Source of the DNA: Pachypanchax playfairii
Lineage: Eukaryota; Chordata; Actinopteri; Cyprinodontiformes; Aplocheilidae
Reading direction: 5' to 3'
Assembly (NCBI GenBank): GCA_006937955.1
Contig: SSNP01000120.1
Location: forward strand, 1,538,855-1,602,854
DNA: 64,000 nt
Below are positions 32,106-42,784 of this stretch, piece after piece. The position numbers and the translations under genes are program-made. The notes below the pieces were generated by a model. It was given only the letters and a program-made list of their open reading frames with translations. It ran no database searches and had not been told where the DNA came from. Numbering within the stretch: the stretch's first letter is position 1; the number at the start of each line of letters is the position of its first letter.

Positions 32106-33048
32106 GTCATTTGGTAATAAAAAATAAGAGTTTGTGCACATTTGGTTAACTATAGTTTGACATGCAGGTAACAATGAATCCCCTTGCCAGTGTAAAGGAA
32201 TTAGGTTTTGTTGTTGTTGTTCGTGCATTTCCCCCCTCATGAAATAAGGCCCTGTACAGCTGCATATGACACATTAAAGGAACAGCTACCAATGAGTTTT
32301 ATAAACTAAAGCAGGAGAAATTAATCTGTGTAATGGACTTTATGCACAACTCCACTACTTCCTGAACTTAAGACAGCTTCTTTGTTTTCTTTCATTAGTG
32401 GACAAACTGATTAATCAAGGTGTGTCTGGCCATTGTCATGGTTACTAAGGTCAGACACACCTTGATTAATCAGTTTGTTCAGTAATGAAAGACGGGAAAC
32501 AATGGCACTACCTGAAGTTCAAGAACGAGTGGAGCTGTGCATTGCGCCCATTCAAAAGTAATGCAGTAATTGTGTAACACATTATATCTCTGTAACAATA
32601 TTATCAAGTAACAAATTACTTTGTAAATAACAGTAATAAGTAATCTATAGCACAGTACACTTTGGAAGTAACTCGCACATTACTAGTGGAAGTGTATATT
32701 TTCCTCTGAAAGACCCCAAAAATTATACCTATATCACAGGTGTCGAACTCATAGCAGAAAGGGCCGTGTGGCTGCAGGTTTTCATTCCAACCAAGCAGGA
32801 GCACATCAGGCTTAACTTGAAGGCCTGAATAGATTAATGGAGTTTGGTGCGCTTCTGCTTGGTTGGACTGAAAACCTGCAGCCCCACAGCCATTTCTGGA
32901 ACAAGCTTGACTCCTCTGAATATTGAACAACACACTATTAGAGCCAAATATCTATGAAACAAATAAGTACCTCTGAATGTATGGTGACCTATTGCAGTGC
33001 TTTTAATCCTTATTAATGTTTAACCCTCATTTCATTTTAATCCTCTAG
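32106..33048. repeat. IS3EU interior with two MITE-like inverted repeats
   Basis: A near-perfect ~40-bp hairpin, ACTGATTAATCAAGGTGTGT with complement, spans about 32,390-32,492, with imperfect pairing beyond. A hAT-like MITE (CAGGTGTCGAACTC..., GCAGGTTTTCATTCCAACCA with complement) spans about 32,738-32,915. The remainder (32,106-32,385; 32,500-32,735) is unassigned. Confidence 0.65.
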
Positions 33049-34357
33049 ATCAGTGCATCTTGCTGAGCTGGTTGGAGGGACATTGAGTCCCAGCAGAATG
33101 GTAGTGGTGCGTTTTTTAGAATGTGAGGCAAACCTTCAGGGGATCATTGGAAAAGTGCAAGATGCCATTGGAAATCATAACAACATGGTACTGACTGATG
33201 CACAGGGGAATGCAATCTTGGATTCAGAGGGAACAACAGGTGGACAACAGTAATTTTGTTTTACAGGCTTTTTTATTTTTAAATTGTATGTTCTATTGTG
33301 ACTTCTGTACTTACTACATTAGTAATGTTTCTACTGTTCCCGTTTTCATTTTAGGGTCACAATACTGGAAACAAAATGCACGAAAGATTCTTGCTGTTCC
33401 AGAACAGGACTTCTAGGAGTTACAAGGCACAAAACGAAGGCGACGGAAGTATTCTTGATTATAATATCTCCTTTTAGCTTAGACTTGTGCATCCCTTGGT
33501 TGGTTAAAATAATAATAAAAAATAAATGCTCACACCGTTTTGCTTTCAGGTTTTGACATTACAGTAGTTAATTGAAAGCTCAGTGGTGTGAGCATTTTTT
33601 ACAAGTCATTTTAGATAAAATGCTGCATACATTTCTTCATGCCACCCCATACCAAAATCACTGTAAACTGACCAATCCCAGTTTTTTTTTTTTTTTTGTC
33701 TTAAAACAGCCAGAAAGATGAAGTCGCTTCAAGCATTGGAGAGGTCACAGAGAAAATAGAAGAGCTTCTGCTGGCATCCCAAAGCTTACCAGATGTCACA
33801 GCAACGATGAGAGAGCTCACCAATCTAGCAACCAGTCAGAGAGTTACCCTGAGTTCTACCCAGCTACGGGCCATCAAGCAAGGTCTCTGCTGTGTTGTAT
33901 GAGTAAGTATGCAGAAGGCAGTCATTTTATACTTTGAATCCATTTTATTTCGTACCAGTGACTTGGATACATTCATATATATATTTTTCCTGTCATTTAC
34001 TGACAACAGCTTTGTTTACTCCAACCAATCATGTATTTATGCAAATAATTTTGTAACAGTTTGGAGTTATGTTTAAAGAAAAAAACTTAATTAAATGCAA
34101 ATAAGAACAAAAAAAAAGTAAGTGCCGCTTTGTTGACATAAGTTTCTACTTATCTTGTGTTTTAGGGATTTTTGAAGAACCAGTCTTTGCCCCTTGTTGC
34201 CAAAGCATCATTGGCTGCAAAACATGTGTGGAGCAGTGGCTGGAGACCTCTGTGCATTGTGCAAAATGTAGAGGAAACAGCATTGGAAACATTATTGAGG
34301 TTAATGGCCTGTCAGAGGTACTTTCTGTTGTTAAATCCCTTTTTGAAGACGAGTAAA
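33049..34357 (+). pseudogene. RING-finger protein gene of the IS3EU-like element (broken)
   Basis: Four exons with good junctions: 33,049-33,239 (ATG near 33,101, MVVVRFLECEANLQGIIGKV), 33,355-33,448 (SQYWKQNARKILAVPEQDF), 33,710-33,902 (acidic helix, SQKDEVASSIGEVTEKIEEL) and 34,166-34,357 (IFEEPVFAPCCQSIIGCKTC, VEQWLETSVHCAKCR). The Cys pattern of the last exon is a RING/U-box-type zinc fold, suggesting E3-ligase-like activity. A TAG follows PEQDF in exon 2, and exon 3 ends one base out of phase with exon 4, so the gene is inactive as read. It is convergent with the intact transposase. Confidence 0.7.
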
Positions 34358-34579
34358 TTTTTGCACTTTTGACCAGCCATGTACTGTATTTGATTTGCTT
34401 TGTTCCAACACAAGTCAACAGTTTCAGGTACTTTGGATTCATTGTGTTCAGGCTGAATGTCATACATAGCATAAACTGTGAAGAAGGAAGTTCAAATTTG
34501 ACCTCTGTTGCACTGACATAAGTTTATGTTCCTGTTTATAATTTCCATTCTGTAAGTTTTTATTGAACTGTTTTTTTTT

Positions 34580-37284
34580 TCATACATTGCGGCAAGTTAA
34601 GGTTATAAGGTCGAGCAATGCCTCTTTAAATGGAGCAAAATCATAGTTTATGGCTCTTGAGAACAAGTTTGAAATGTCTGGATATTTCTCTGCAAACTGA
34701 TTCTCAACTGTGACTTTATCCTGTTCAGCTGAAAATGGATCATCTCCAAAAGTAGAATGTGCTCTCAGTGAGGATCCCAACTCTTGGTTGTAAAGTTCTG
34801 CTGCTTCAATGGAATGAGGCAACATTTCCTGTTGTATTTTCTTAGGACACCCACTGCCAGCTAATCCATTTGGTACCCCTTTTCCTGTAAAATAAAGAAC
34901 AAGATATTGTTGTTGAAGCATGCATATTTGTGATGCAATTATTTTTCACAACACTGGTTTACTTCACCTGGAATTCGGTGAGCATTCCATGACTCCACCA
35001 CCCTCTTAAGACCAATCTGACACAGTTGGCCTGTCAGGTTTGAAACACAGTACTTCACAAGGCTGTCGTCCATGTTTAATTCCTCTTGCTCCACCATCTG
35101 AAAAAGGGCCGCCTTAACTGGGTAGGCGATACGATTGTTAACTTCAGGCCAGAATCGTTCAACTATATGATTCTGTGTTTGAAACAGATATTTTTCATTA
35201 GTACAATTGCTCACACACACACTCACCCTGTTTTGTTTTGATGATTTGTTAATGCACGCCTTATCGCAATAAAAAAAAAAAGTACAATTGCTCTGGAAGG
35301 TGAATTTAAAAATATACATAAAGATCTATCACATAATTAGAGTGCAAGGATGAAATTAACACAAGTACATGCTTCAGATTTAGCTCAGTATTAAAACAAG
35401 TTAAGACAGAACTCTTAGTTGATGACATGAACCTAAAAGGTGCATTCACACCAGCGACTTTGTCAACGTCAAGTAACGCTGATAACGCTCCAAATTTGAC
35501 GTTTGAAGTTGAAGCTCATAACGCCTGCCAGTCAGAGCGCATAGGCGTTAAAGCTCGTAAAGCCTGACCGAAAGAGCGCGAAGGCGGGGCTTCCTTTGTT
35601 ATGGGATGTTCGGAGCTATGGCGGATCATATTGAGACAGTGGCTTGGATTTATTTACTTCATAGATCTAGACAACGTCGACGTCGGGTGCATCAGCGCCG
35701 TTTGTGGATACACCCCATTCTTCAGATGCGTTCTGAGTTTGGTGAGTTTAACCATTTGCTCCAGGAGCTACGTTTTCCATTTTGGTTGCTCCCGCTTCTT
35801 CCCGGCTACGTGCTGTGACGTCTTACGTCACTACGATGAGACGCTCTGATTGGTTGACATGCCGCTTCAAGAGCGTTATGAACGTCAAAACTTCAGTTAG
35901 CTGAACTTTGAGCTTTTCTAGCTTTTCAAGCGTCAACGCCTGAAACGCTACAAAAGCTAGAAAAGTTGCCGCTCATAACGCTCACAAAGCGACGCAGAGC
36001 CGTTGACGTCTGTCTGACGCCCGTCCACCATAGACTTTACATATAAACTTGCCGCTTATGAAGTTGATGGTTGGGCCGATGTGAATGCACCATAACACTT
36101 GCAAGAAATAGAAGAGGTATGTAATTTGCACAAGATATGCAAAATAGTAATAATCTGATGTTTTCATATAACAAATACTGTGTTACTTAATTTATGAACC
36201 TTTGTTGATGAAGTCTGTAAATAAGGCTGCCGTTCCTGATCATAGCGATGAGTTGACAGCAACTCTTGCATGAACAGTGTCAAATAGAACTCCTTGCCAT
36301 GATCTACACGCACTTGGTCCCAAATGCCATAGGTGAGCACTGCAGGTCTAATGGATGAAAAGGCAAGTTTTGATTAGCCAAAAATATCTTTTAAAGCTTA
36401 ATTTTAATCAATTATATGTATTTACATGTCTCCATCTTCTCATTTTTAGGCCAAAATGTAAAGAGTATAATACTCAACAAGTTGTTTATCTCTGGTACTA
36501 TCTATCTAATCTGGTTTGGTTATTACCTGAAAATGTCTTCATAAATTAAGAGGTTGTTCTTAATAGGCATTGTATAATGAGCAACAACCTTCTTACTGAA
36601 GCCATCTATGGCTACAACATGTGTAACACCAAACATTGCCATTTTTTCGTTTTGGTCCATATGAATCTTCTGGCCCATGTAGTCAGCTTGATAGGGTGTA
36701 GAGTTGAGATTACGGGCACCCTGAAAGAAAATGATGATGAAGTGATTATTCTAAAAAGAAAAAAAAATCATAAGTTCAATGGAAGATGCACAAAACATAC
36801 CTGACGCCTAGCTTCATGATAAGTTGGCTGAACAGTTCTGAGCACTGTTCCAATTCGTGTCTCAGCTGCATGCACTCCTTTCATAGCTAGATATCCCTTC
36901 ATCATCCTTCTTCCATATGTCGGCCCTGTCTAAATGAAAAACAAACTAAATTTTAAATTCCATTAATCACACCATCTAATATGTAGCCATTGTAACAATG
37001 GAGAAATTTTCCAACTTAAAATCACAATTGTTTTGCTTAAAAACATTACTTTAACAGTGCCTAAAATTTCTACCTGTTATTGCTTTCGCCACCTCGATCT
37101 CCAGGTGAGTGTCAGGCATCCCCTTCAGGCTCCAGCCATGTTCGGCACAAAATCGCCTCACACTTCGTGCACAAAAACCTCTTGTCCACCCGGTTTGATG
37201 CGATATCCTGGCAGAAATTTCTGCGAATGACAGGCCTTGCTTTGCCATTTCAAAAATATTTTCTGAGAAGGGCTCCAGAGACAT
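34580..37284 (-). CDS. IS3EU-like DDE transposase (integrase core), six exons, apparently intact
   Basis: Exons 37,284-37,074, 36,925-36,801, 36,720-36,527, 36,347-36,200, 35,172-34,968 and 34,884-34,580 sum to 1,188 nt, giving 395 residues and a stop with every junction in phase. Exon 1 holds an HTH (FSENIFEMAKQGLSFAEISA). Exon 3 has QKIHMDQNEKMAMFG and HVVAIDGFS; exon 4 VRVDHGKEFYLTLFMQELL; exon 5 NHIVERFWPEVNNRIAYPVK. The HMD Asp, VDHGKEF Asp and VER Glu fit a retroviral-integrase-like DDE triad with 38 residues between the last two. The product should bind the inverted repeats and catalyse transposition in the nucleus. Intron 4 (35,173-36,199) carries a Harbinger element that does not touch coding bases. 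Confidence 0.85.
35439..36091 (+). mobile_element. Harbinger deletion derivative in a transposase intron
   Basis: Termini GGTGCATTCACACC and GTGAATGCACC; nearby TAA on each side (35,434-35,436; 36,093-36,095) may be the target duplication, offset by one base. It retains a Harbinger first exon from about 35,618: MADHIETVAWIYLLHRSRQR, then RLWIHPILQMRSEFGEFNHL and LLQELRF. The catalytic exons are absent. Confidence 0.75.
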
Positions 37285-37671
37285 TCTGTTATCCTAAAAT
37301 AAGTTACCTACTTGGCGCTCTGCTGTATGAGAGAAACACAAACCTGTTGGCTTCGTAAGACCCTACTGTAGAGCCTCTCCGTGATTCGCTCACATAGACC
37401 ACCACTTCCGGTTATAACATACGGTAAAACCGGTTGTTTGTTGTTTTTGTACTAGAGTGATTTTATTTTTCATTCTGCATATAAAACCAAAATCAAGCTA
37501 TTTTCAAATTTTTGTTAATCTGATTTTTGCAAATAAAATAAAAAATACCTCATATTTCATTTTTTGTTTTTTATTTTTGAAATGAAAATCAAAAAACTAT
37601 TCGTTATTCAATTTTAAATTCTGATCTCTGAAAGGAAAATCCAATGACCAAAACATACACGGACCACCCTG

Positions 37672-38395
37672 ACACACCATACATCAAATTGTCCGGCTCG
37701 TTAACAGGAAGTGTGGTATTACTTTTATTTTTGACCCAAGTTACTATGGTGACGCAGCACGCCAAAAAGTGACTCGAAATGCCCCACAGCCTAAACTGCC
37801 AGAGATTATTATGCATATTATACATCAAACTGACTGGGCCGGATTTCAGATGTGAATGATTGTAGTTTTGTGGCATTTCGAGTTCCCATGGCAACAGTAT
37901 TCACAAAAAACCCGCCTCTAATTGAAATGAATGGAAAACGCTCAGAAAACTGCCAAAAACTTGACCTTTTTCTAGAACCTACTTTGTCAACATACTTTCA
38001 TCTACCGACACCGTTCCACCTTATATCTGGTCATAAGGGATATGTCTACCTTGGAATAAAAAATCTCTTTTACCGTAAGACTGTGGCAACACCAGATTTG
38101 CCATCAGAGGCTGCCAAATTTGTTTGAATATAACAGTTGTTTGGTGGCTGTAGTGGAGCTTCCTTTCCAGTAAAATTAGCAATTGATGAAGAACAGCAGG
38201 TGGATGAAGGAAAGGAGAAGCAGGAGGACGTGAAACCCGGTCGGCCCCTGATGACAAGTGACAGAACTGAACTTCAGGTAAGAAGTTATGAACTAATGAA
38301 CTACAGTCTACCTGGGTTCAGGTATAAACCAGGTTTAGTCTAGGTCAGAGATCTAAACTAGGTTTAGGTGTATTTTATTTTTGTTGTGTTTGTTG
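37672..38395. other. Unassigned; one exon-like segment
   Basis: The segment 38,165-38,277 reads AIDEEQQVDEGKEKQEDVKP and ends at a GTAAGA donor. It could be a host exon, but no acceptor or neighbour exon was found. Confidence 0.3.
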
Positions 38396-38399
38396 ACGT

Positions 38400-38640
38400 T
38401 TTACTACTACTACTACTACTGTCATTTAGCAGACGCTTTTATCCAAAGCGACTTACATTGAGAGAACATACAAGCAAGAGACGGAAACAAAATAAGGAGG
38501 CGGACTGTTTGGAGTCCAGTTTAATGCCGACGCTGATACATCAAGTGTATCAATTTTTTTTTTTTTGTAGAGATAAACTCCCAAATCGCTATCATAAATC
38601 ATAAATCCATTCCTCATTAAGACTGAAAGTGTTCTTTAAA
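38400..38640 (+). repeat. Teleost repeat with conserved core
   Basis: After a short (CTA)n run comes CATTTAGCAGACGCTTTTAT, then CCAAAGCGACTTACA, a core found in very many fish repeats. The family is not assigned. Confidence 0.5.
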
Positions 38641-38950
38641 GAGGTGAGTCTTACAGTGAGTTACAATGAGCTCCTGCTGTAAGCTAGTTAGCATGATGGA
38701 GTTTCTACACTGCTGGGTTGAGCTATGATGTTACTGTGTAACCGTCCCTGTGCGCAGTCTAAAATACAGTATTCAGAATTAATCAAAGAAATGCTCAAAA
38801 TGAAAAAGATTTATCATTCACATTATTGTTCTTTCACATTAGGCTACATGACAAAAAAGAGGGGAAGCTGTTGAATTACAATGCAAGAAAATTATTTCAT
38901 CGGTAGAAAACAAACACAAAACAATCACAGCAACTTGGTGAAACACTTAA

Positions 38951-39821
38951 AGGTGGTATGTGGAACATTTTCATTAAAAGCAATATTTTTAACAAAATAA
39001 TACTTCCACTGGTTGTTTAGAGGGTTGTAGAATGAAAATACAGCATTTCCTTGAAAAATTATAATTGAAGTAAAATATTATAAAATATTAATTTTGGCGG
39101 GTACGACATTGACATTTTTACATCTACCAGCCAATAGCTGGCAGAGCAGCGGGCACCATTTTGGGTTGCCGAATACCATAAATACTCCAGCACAGCGAGG
39201 CTGGTACTGTTGAGTCTGCAGCTAAAGCAGCTGGAAGCACCGGGGACATGTGGTGATTATATACCTTATTTGCTTGCCATAGGTGATTCCTCTGGGGTTT
39301 CTCATGTGATGAGCATGATCTGTGTGGAAAGGTTTTTATTAGCAGCTATTAGCAGCTAGCTAACACGGAGCTACATGTTGCTGAAGTGGAGGAGCTTCGG
39401 GACACTTTTTGGACTGGAAGAAACACCACGGAGGATTTTATTGCTTTTTTTTACTTTATTGGATAAGTGAGGCGTGCAGGATGGTGTGTGGGGAGGAGAG
39501 AGGATCTTAAGAGAGACTGCAGGAAGTTTTGGAGCCGCGGTGCAACTATGAGCTCTTTGCCACGGACTAAATCAATGGCTGAGCTTCAAACAGGTAGGAG
39601 CTGCTTTTATCAGAGTCAGTGTGTGATCAGCGGGGCTAGAGAGAATGATTAGTGAGCTGAACTCATGATATTTTATTCGGATCGTGGATCAGAGTGGGTT
39701 TGGTGAGGAATATTCGGCCTGAGCATCGGAGCGTGCGCGCGCGGGCGGTAAACGAGCCTGGCACCTAGATGGCTGAAGGATTTGTGCCGTGTTATTGTGT
39801 TCCGAGTTCCATATCCCACCT
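38951..39821 (+). mobile_element. TTAA-flanked element (third family) carrying an exon-like segment
   Basis: Termini AGGTGGTATGTGGAACATTT and inverted GTTCCATATCCCACCT are flanked by TTAA (38,947-38,950; 39,822-39,825), 871 bp. Near 39,549-39,593 an ATG opens MSSLPRTKSMAELQT and runs into an AACAG|GTAGGAG donor, as in a first coding exon. Confidence 0.8.
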
Positions 39822-39825
39822 TTAA

Positions 39826-40234
39826 TAATGTCTAACTTCAAGTGTTTGTCTTAATTTCAGGTTCCCACCATGTGTTGTACATAGTTCAGCAGGTTAACAA
39901 GGCCAACTAGTCTTTTGGTTTCTGCTAAGGTCTGTTTAGAATACCAGGATAGGGAGGATGGTGCAGGTTTAGGTTTATCAGATAAATACATATATACCAA
40001 AAAGACAGTGTATATCACTGTCACAACAGCGTTTGTTTCATTCAAAGGCTTTATGGCTTTTCCAATAAAACCTGGTGGGCCGCGGTCTCTAGTCAAAATG
40101 CCCGGGCCGAATTTTAGTCCCAGTCCAGCCCTGTGCAGTCGCAATCATGAAGTAGAGTTTTCATCTCAACATAAGTTTTAATTTTTTTTATTATCAGTGT
40201 GATTTTTATTTTGTTCTTTATTGCCACACCAGGT
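39826..40234. other. Unassigned, decayed repeat
   Basis: Contains a block ending 'AATGCCCGGGCCGAATTTTA' and 'CCCAGTCCAGCCCTG', which looks like a transposon end. No mate was found. Confidence 0.3.
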
Positions 40235-40280
40235 ATGAGTGAGTGAGTGAGTGAGTGAGTGAGTGAGTGAGTGAGTGAGA
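40235..40280 (+). repeat. (TGAG)n microsatellite
   Basis: About eleven uninterrupted TGAG units. Confidence 0.95.
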
Positions 40281-40615
40281 TGGGGTGGGCGGGCAGTGTG
40301 CAGAGCTAAAAACAAATGTCTCATTAATCCTCCCATGGAGGTTTTACGTGAAGGTGGAAATAAAAAGGGAGGCAGCATTCTGGATATTCGCTATATCACA
40401 TCTTTCTGCCTTCACATTAATTAATAGAGGTGAAAATAGTTCACTGAATGGTGGAAATGAAAGTTTGTGAAGGTGTGTATAGCGGTAGCTACACAGTGTT
40501 AGCCGTTACCATTCATGTTGGATGATTTGTTTGTTTACTTTCTCCTGTGGCAGTTAATGAATTCTTGGACCTTTCAAGCCAATTGTAAGCTGTGCACGAC
40601 TATGTCCCCACCCAC

Positions 40616-40817
40616 CAGAGGTGTCAAAAGTAGGAGTCAAAAGTAAAAATCGAGTCCAGTGGCTGTTCCAACCATCACTAAACCAGCTGAATTCAATTAG
40701 CACAGCTTCTTTACCAGGTAGATGAGCTAATTGGTGAAAACACCTGTTCTAGATATACAGGCAGATCCAAAAACATGGCAGGATTTTTACTTTCGACTCC
40801 TTCTTTTGACACCTCTG
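40616..40817. mobile_element. hAT-type MITE, 202 bp
   Basis: Ends CAGAGGTGTCAAAAGTAGGA and imperfect complement, flanked by the exact 8-bp duplication CCACCCAC (40,608-40,615; 40,818-40,825). Confidence 0.9.
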
Positions 40818-40837
40818 CCACCCACATCCCACATTCT

Positions 40838-40975
40838 GCTTCCACCGCTCAAGTGAGTCGTTCTGCGCTGTACCGCACAGCACTCAAGTGCGCTGTGCCG
40901 ATTTCGTTGGTGGAAAAGGGGAGCGAGAGAGAGAGAGAGAGAGAGGCGAAGAGAGAGAGACAAAGAGAAAAAGAG
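40838..40975 (+). repeat. Harbinger-like MITE fragment followed by (GA)n
   Basis: 40,838-40,920 matches the right end of the 13,535-14,183 MITE (GTGCCGATTTCGTTGGTGGA). It runs directly into a GA-rich simple repeat at 40,921-40,975. Confidence 0.75.
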
Positions 40976-41289
40976 GTGTTCTGTGTGTGAGTGAGCAGAG
41001 TGGGAGCTGCAGGACACAGCAACACAATAAATCTGTAGGGGATGGGTGCTATTGCAGAATGCAGACACAGCTACCCAATGAGAATTTTTATTCAATCCGA
41101 GCACAGATACTGATGGGTATTACTAGTATGATACTCGTAGTCGGCAAAAGTGCTTTCTCAGTAACGCATAATAATTTCAGCTGAGTATTCATCTTAACTC
41201 TAGCTACAAGTACAAACTTAAAGTCTCAATTCTAGTGCACGTTTTTCACTTGTGGTGTTAAAACACTAAGTTTTAAAGTTCTTTTTTTA

Positions 41290-41770
41290 TTCAGTGCAGT
41301 TGATAGAGATTTGTGACAGGGTTAGAAGGTATTCAGTACAGGGCACATACAAGACCAAAATAAACTTGAACAGCCAGATCAGCCAAATGAATAATTTAAA
41401 ACATCAAGAATCACAGGAATTTGATCAGGGCCAGCGTGGGACTCTTTTTCAGCCCTACAGTTTCATGCTTCACACCAGCCCACTTTATATCACAATAAAC
41501 CTTTTAAGAAAATTGTTTTTTTGTAAATTTAACAGTAAATCGTTAGTTTTGCTTTCAAGATTTAAAATCGTTCAATAGGATCTCTAATCAATTATACAGG
41601 ATATTCTTGGAACAATCAACATGTAAAACAATCTAAAAGACTATGAAAAAGATACATTTGAATCAGAATAAACCAAATTAAAAGAAACATTTACGTCAGT
41701 TAGATTTTCAAATTCTACAGACAGAACGTTTTCACAAAAATATTTAAAGCCATTAATCTGGCCTATATTC
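41290..41770. other. Unoccupied paralogue of the copy B insertion site
   Basis: 41,585-41,745 matches 5,700-5,835, and AAAGCCATTAATCTGGC after the single TTAA matches 6,395. The upstream part (41,290-41,585) is unassigned. Confidence 0.75.
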
Positions 41771-42224
41771 CGTGCCCGAGCCCGGCCTGGCCCAATAGGT
41801 TTTCAGATTTACCAGGCCCGGCCCGCCCCCTTTTTTGTTCATTATCGAACAATGCACATACATGTCAACCTTGAGAACTCAGAATTAGGGATAGATTTAT
41901 GGAGAATTAGGGAGATCGTGGTTGAGGTGCGTCGGAGCGGGAGAATGCAGGCGCTGGTCGTGTAATAGCGAGGAGAGTGGGTGGGTGGCGCGATAGAAGT
42001 TGTGAGTTGTGTAGCAGTGGGGGTTAGATAGCCCCGTTTGCAGCGACGTGTGACCGTTTTCAGCATTTAATCTGTGATGGTAAGACGGTCCTTCAGGTGT
42101 TATCGCTATAAATAGCCAGTTGGAAACAACGGTCGGTGGAAACTGTCGGAAATCGGGAGAAAGTTGGCTCTGGGAGAGTTGACATGTATGAAAATGCAGT
42201 AAAAGTTTACCTTATTACGCCTAC
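41771..42224. other. Unassigned flank of a hAT remnant
   Basis: Begins with 'CGAGCCCGGCCTGGCCCAAT' and its GC-rich continuation, a possible hAT terminus. No exon was found. Confidence 0.3.
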
Positions 42225-42400
42225 TGTACTTCTTGGCATCATGCAGAAACAGACCAGCATCAACAGTGTCGGGGGCAAGTCCAGTCCTCCTCAATAACCC
42301 GTCCAGCTGCACTAAACGTGCGCTCCTTGCTGCTGCTGCTGGGACATTCAGCACCAAGCAGGCCAGACGTGCCTGTAGCGGTAACTCTACAGACAGTCGC
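42225..42400 (-). pseudogene. hAT transposase C-terminal fragment
   Basis: Minus frames give RTFSAAGRVIEEDWT and, one frame over, TGLAPDTVDAGLFLHDAKKY. Together these make the ERVFSAAGR...LFLHDA block of the hAT dimerisation domain, separated by a frameshift. The rest of the gene is absent. Confidence 0.6.
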
Positions 42401-42784
42401 TGGCGTTTGGGGTTTGAGAGAGCAGGTGGCCAGCGAGAGAGGGAGTGGGGTGGGAAGAGTGGGTATTGCATTCAAATGTCGCCATTTAAGTTGGATAAAC
42501 AATGAACACAACATATCACTTTCATTTGCAGGTAAAAAGAAAGAAAGCCCGAGCCTGGCCTGTGTCTGTCCCTCGGGCTCAAATGCAGGGCTCTATGTTA
42601 CGGTACTTGAATGAACTGCGGACCAGTGTCTTGCACTCGGTCGTCTTCTGGGGCTACGTGTGTTTCCAAACCTGGGAGGCGTGGCTTAGGAATTCTACCT
42701 GACGGGAGGGGCGAGAGTTCTGTGACTTTGTTTACGTTTGTTGACATTCTAAGCTAGGCAATTTGAAGTCGGGTATATCACCTT

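Larger units (their letters stand above)
28637..37665 (-). mobile_element. IS3EU-like DNA transposon, 9.0 kb with nested insertions
   Basis: Terminal inverted repeats of about 148 bp (28,637-28,784; 37,517-37,665) start GGTCCGTGTATGTTTTGGTC and differ at few positions. They are flanked by a 6-bp duplication ACCCTG (28,631-28,636; 37,666-37,671). Inside are a minus-strand integrase-like transposase (34,580-37,284) and a plus-strand RING-finger gene (33,049-34,357), with their 3' ends facing each other. A 6-bp duplication plus this transposase type fit the IS3EU superfamily. Later insertions are a LINE with a solo LTR (28,785-32,105), hairpin and hAT MITEs, and a Harbinger element. Confidence 0.8.

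Noticed and set aside
28637..37665. Maverick/Polinton identity, because of the 6-bp duplication and ~150-bp inverted repeats
   Set aside because: No polymerase B, protease, ATPase or capsid gene is present, the element is short, and the integrase-like protein has an N-terminal HTH and family motifs matching IS3EU better.
40178..40378. Open frame with a repeated LTHS pattern
   Set aside because: It is the translation of the (TGAG)n microsatellite on the other strand.
40787..41104. Ser/Leu-rich open frames on both strands
   Set aside because: They are translations of the (GA)n simple repeat and a MITE fragment.
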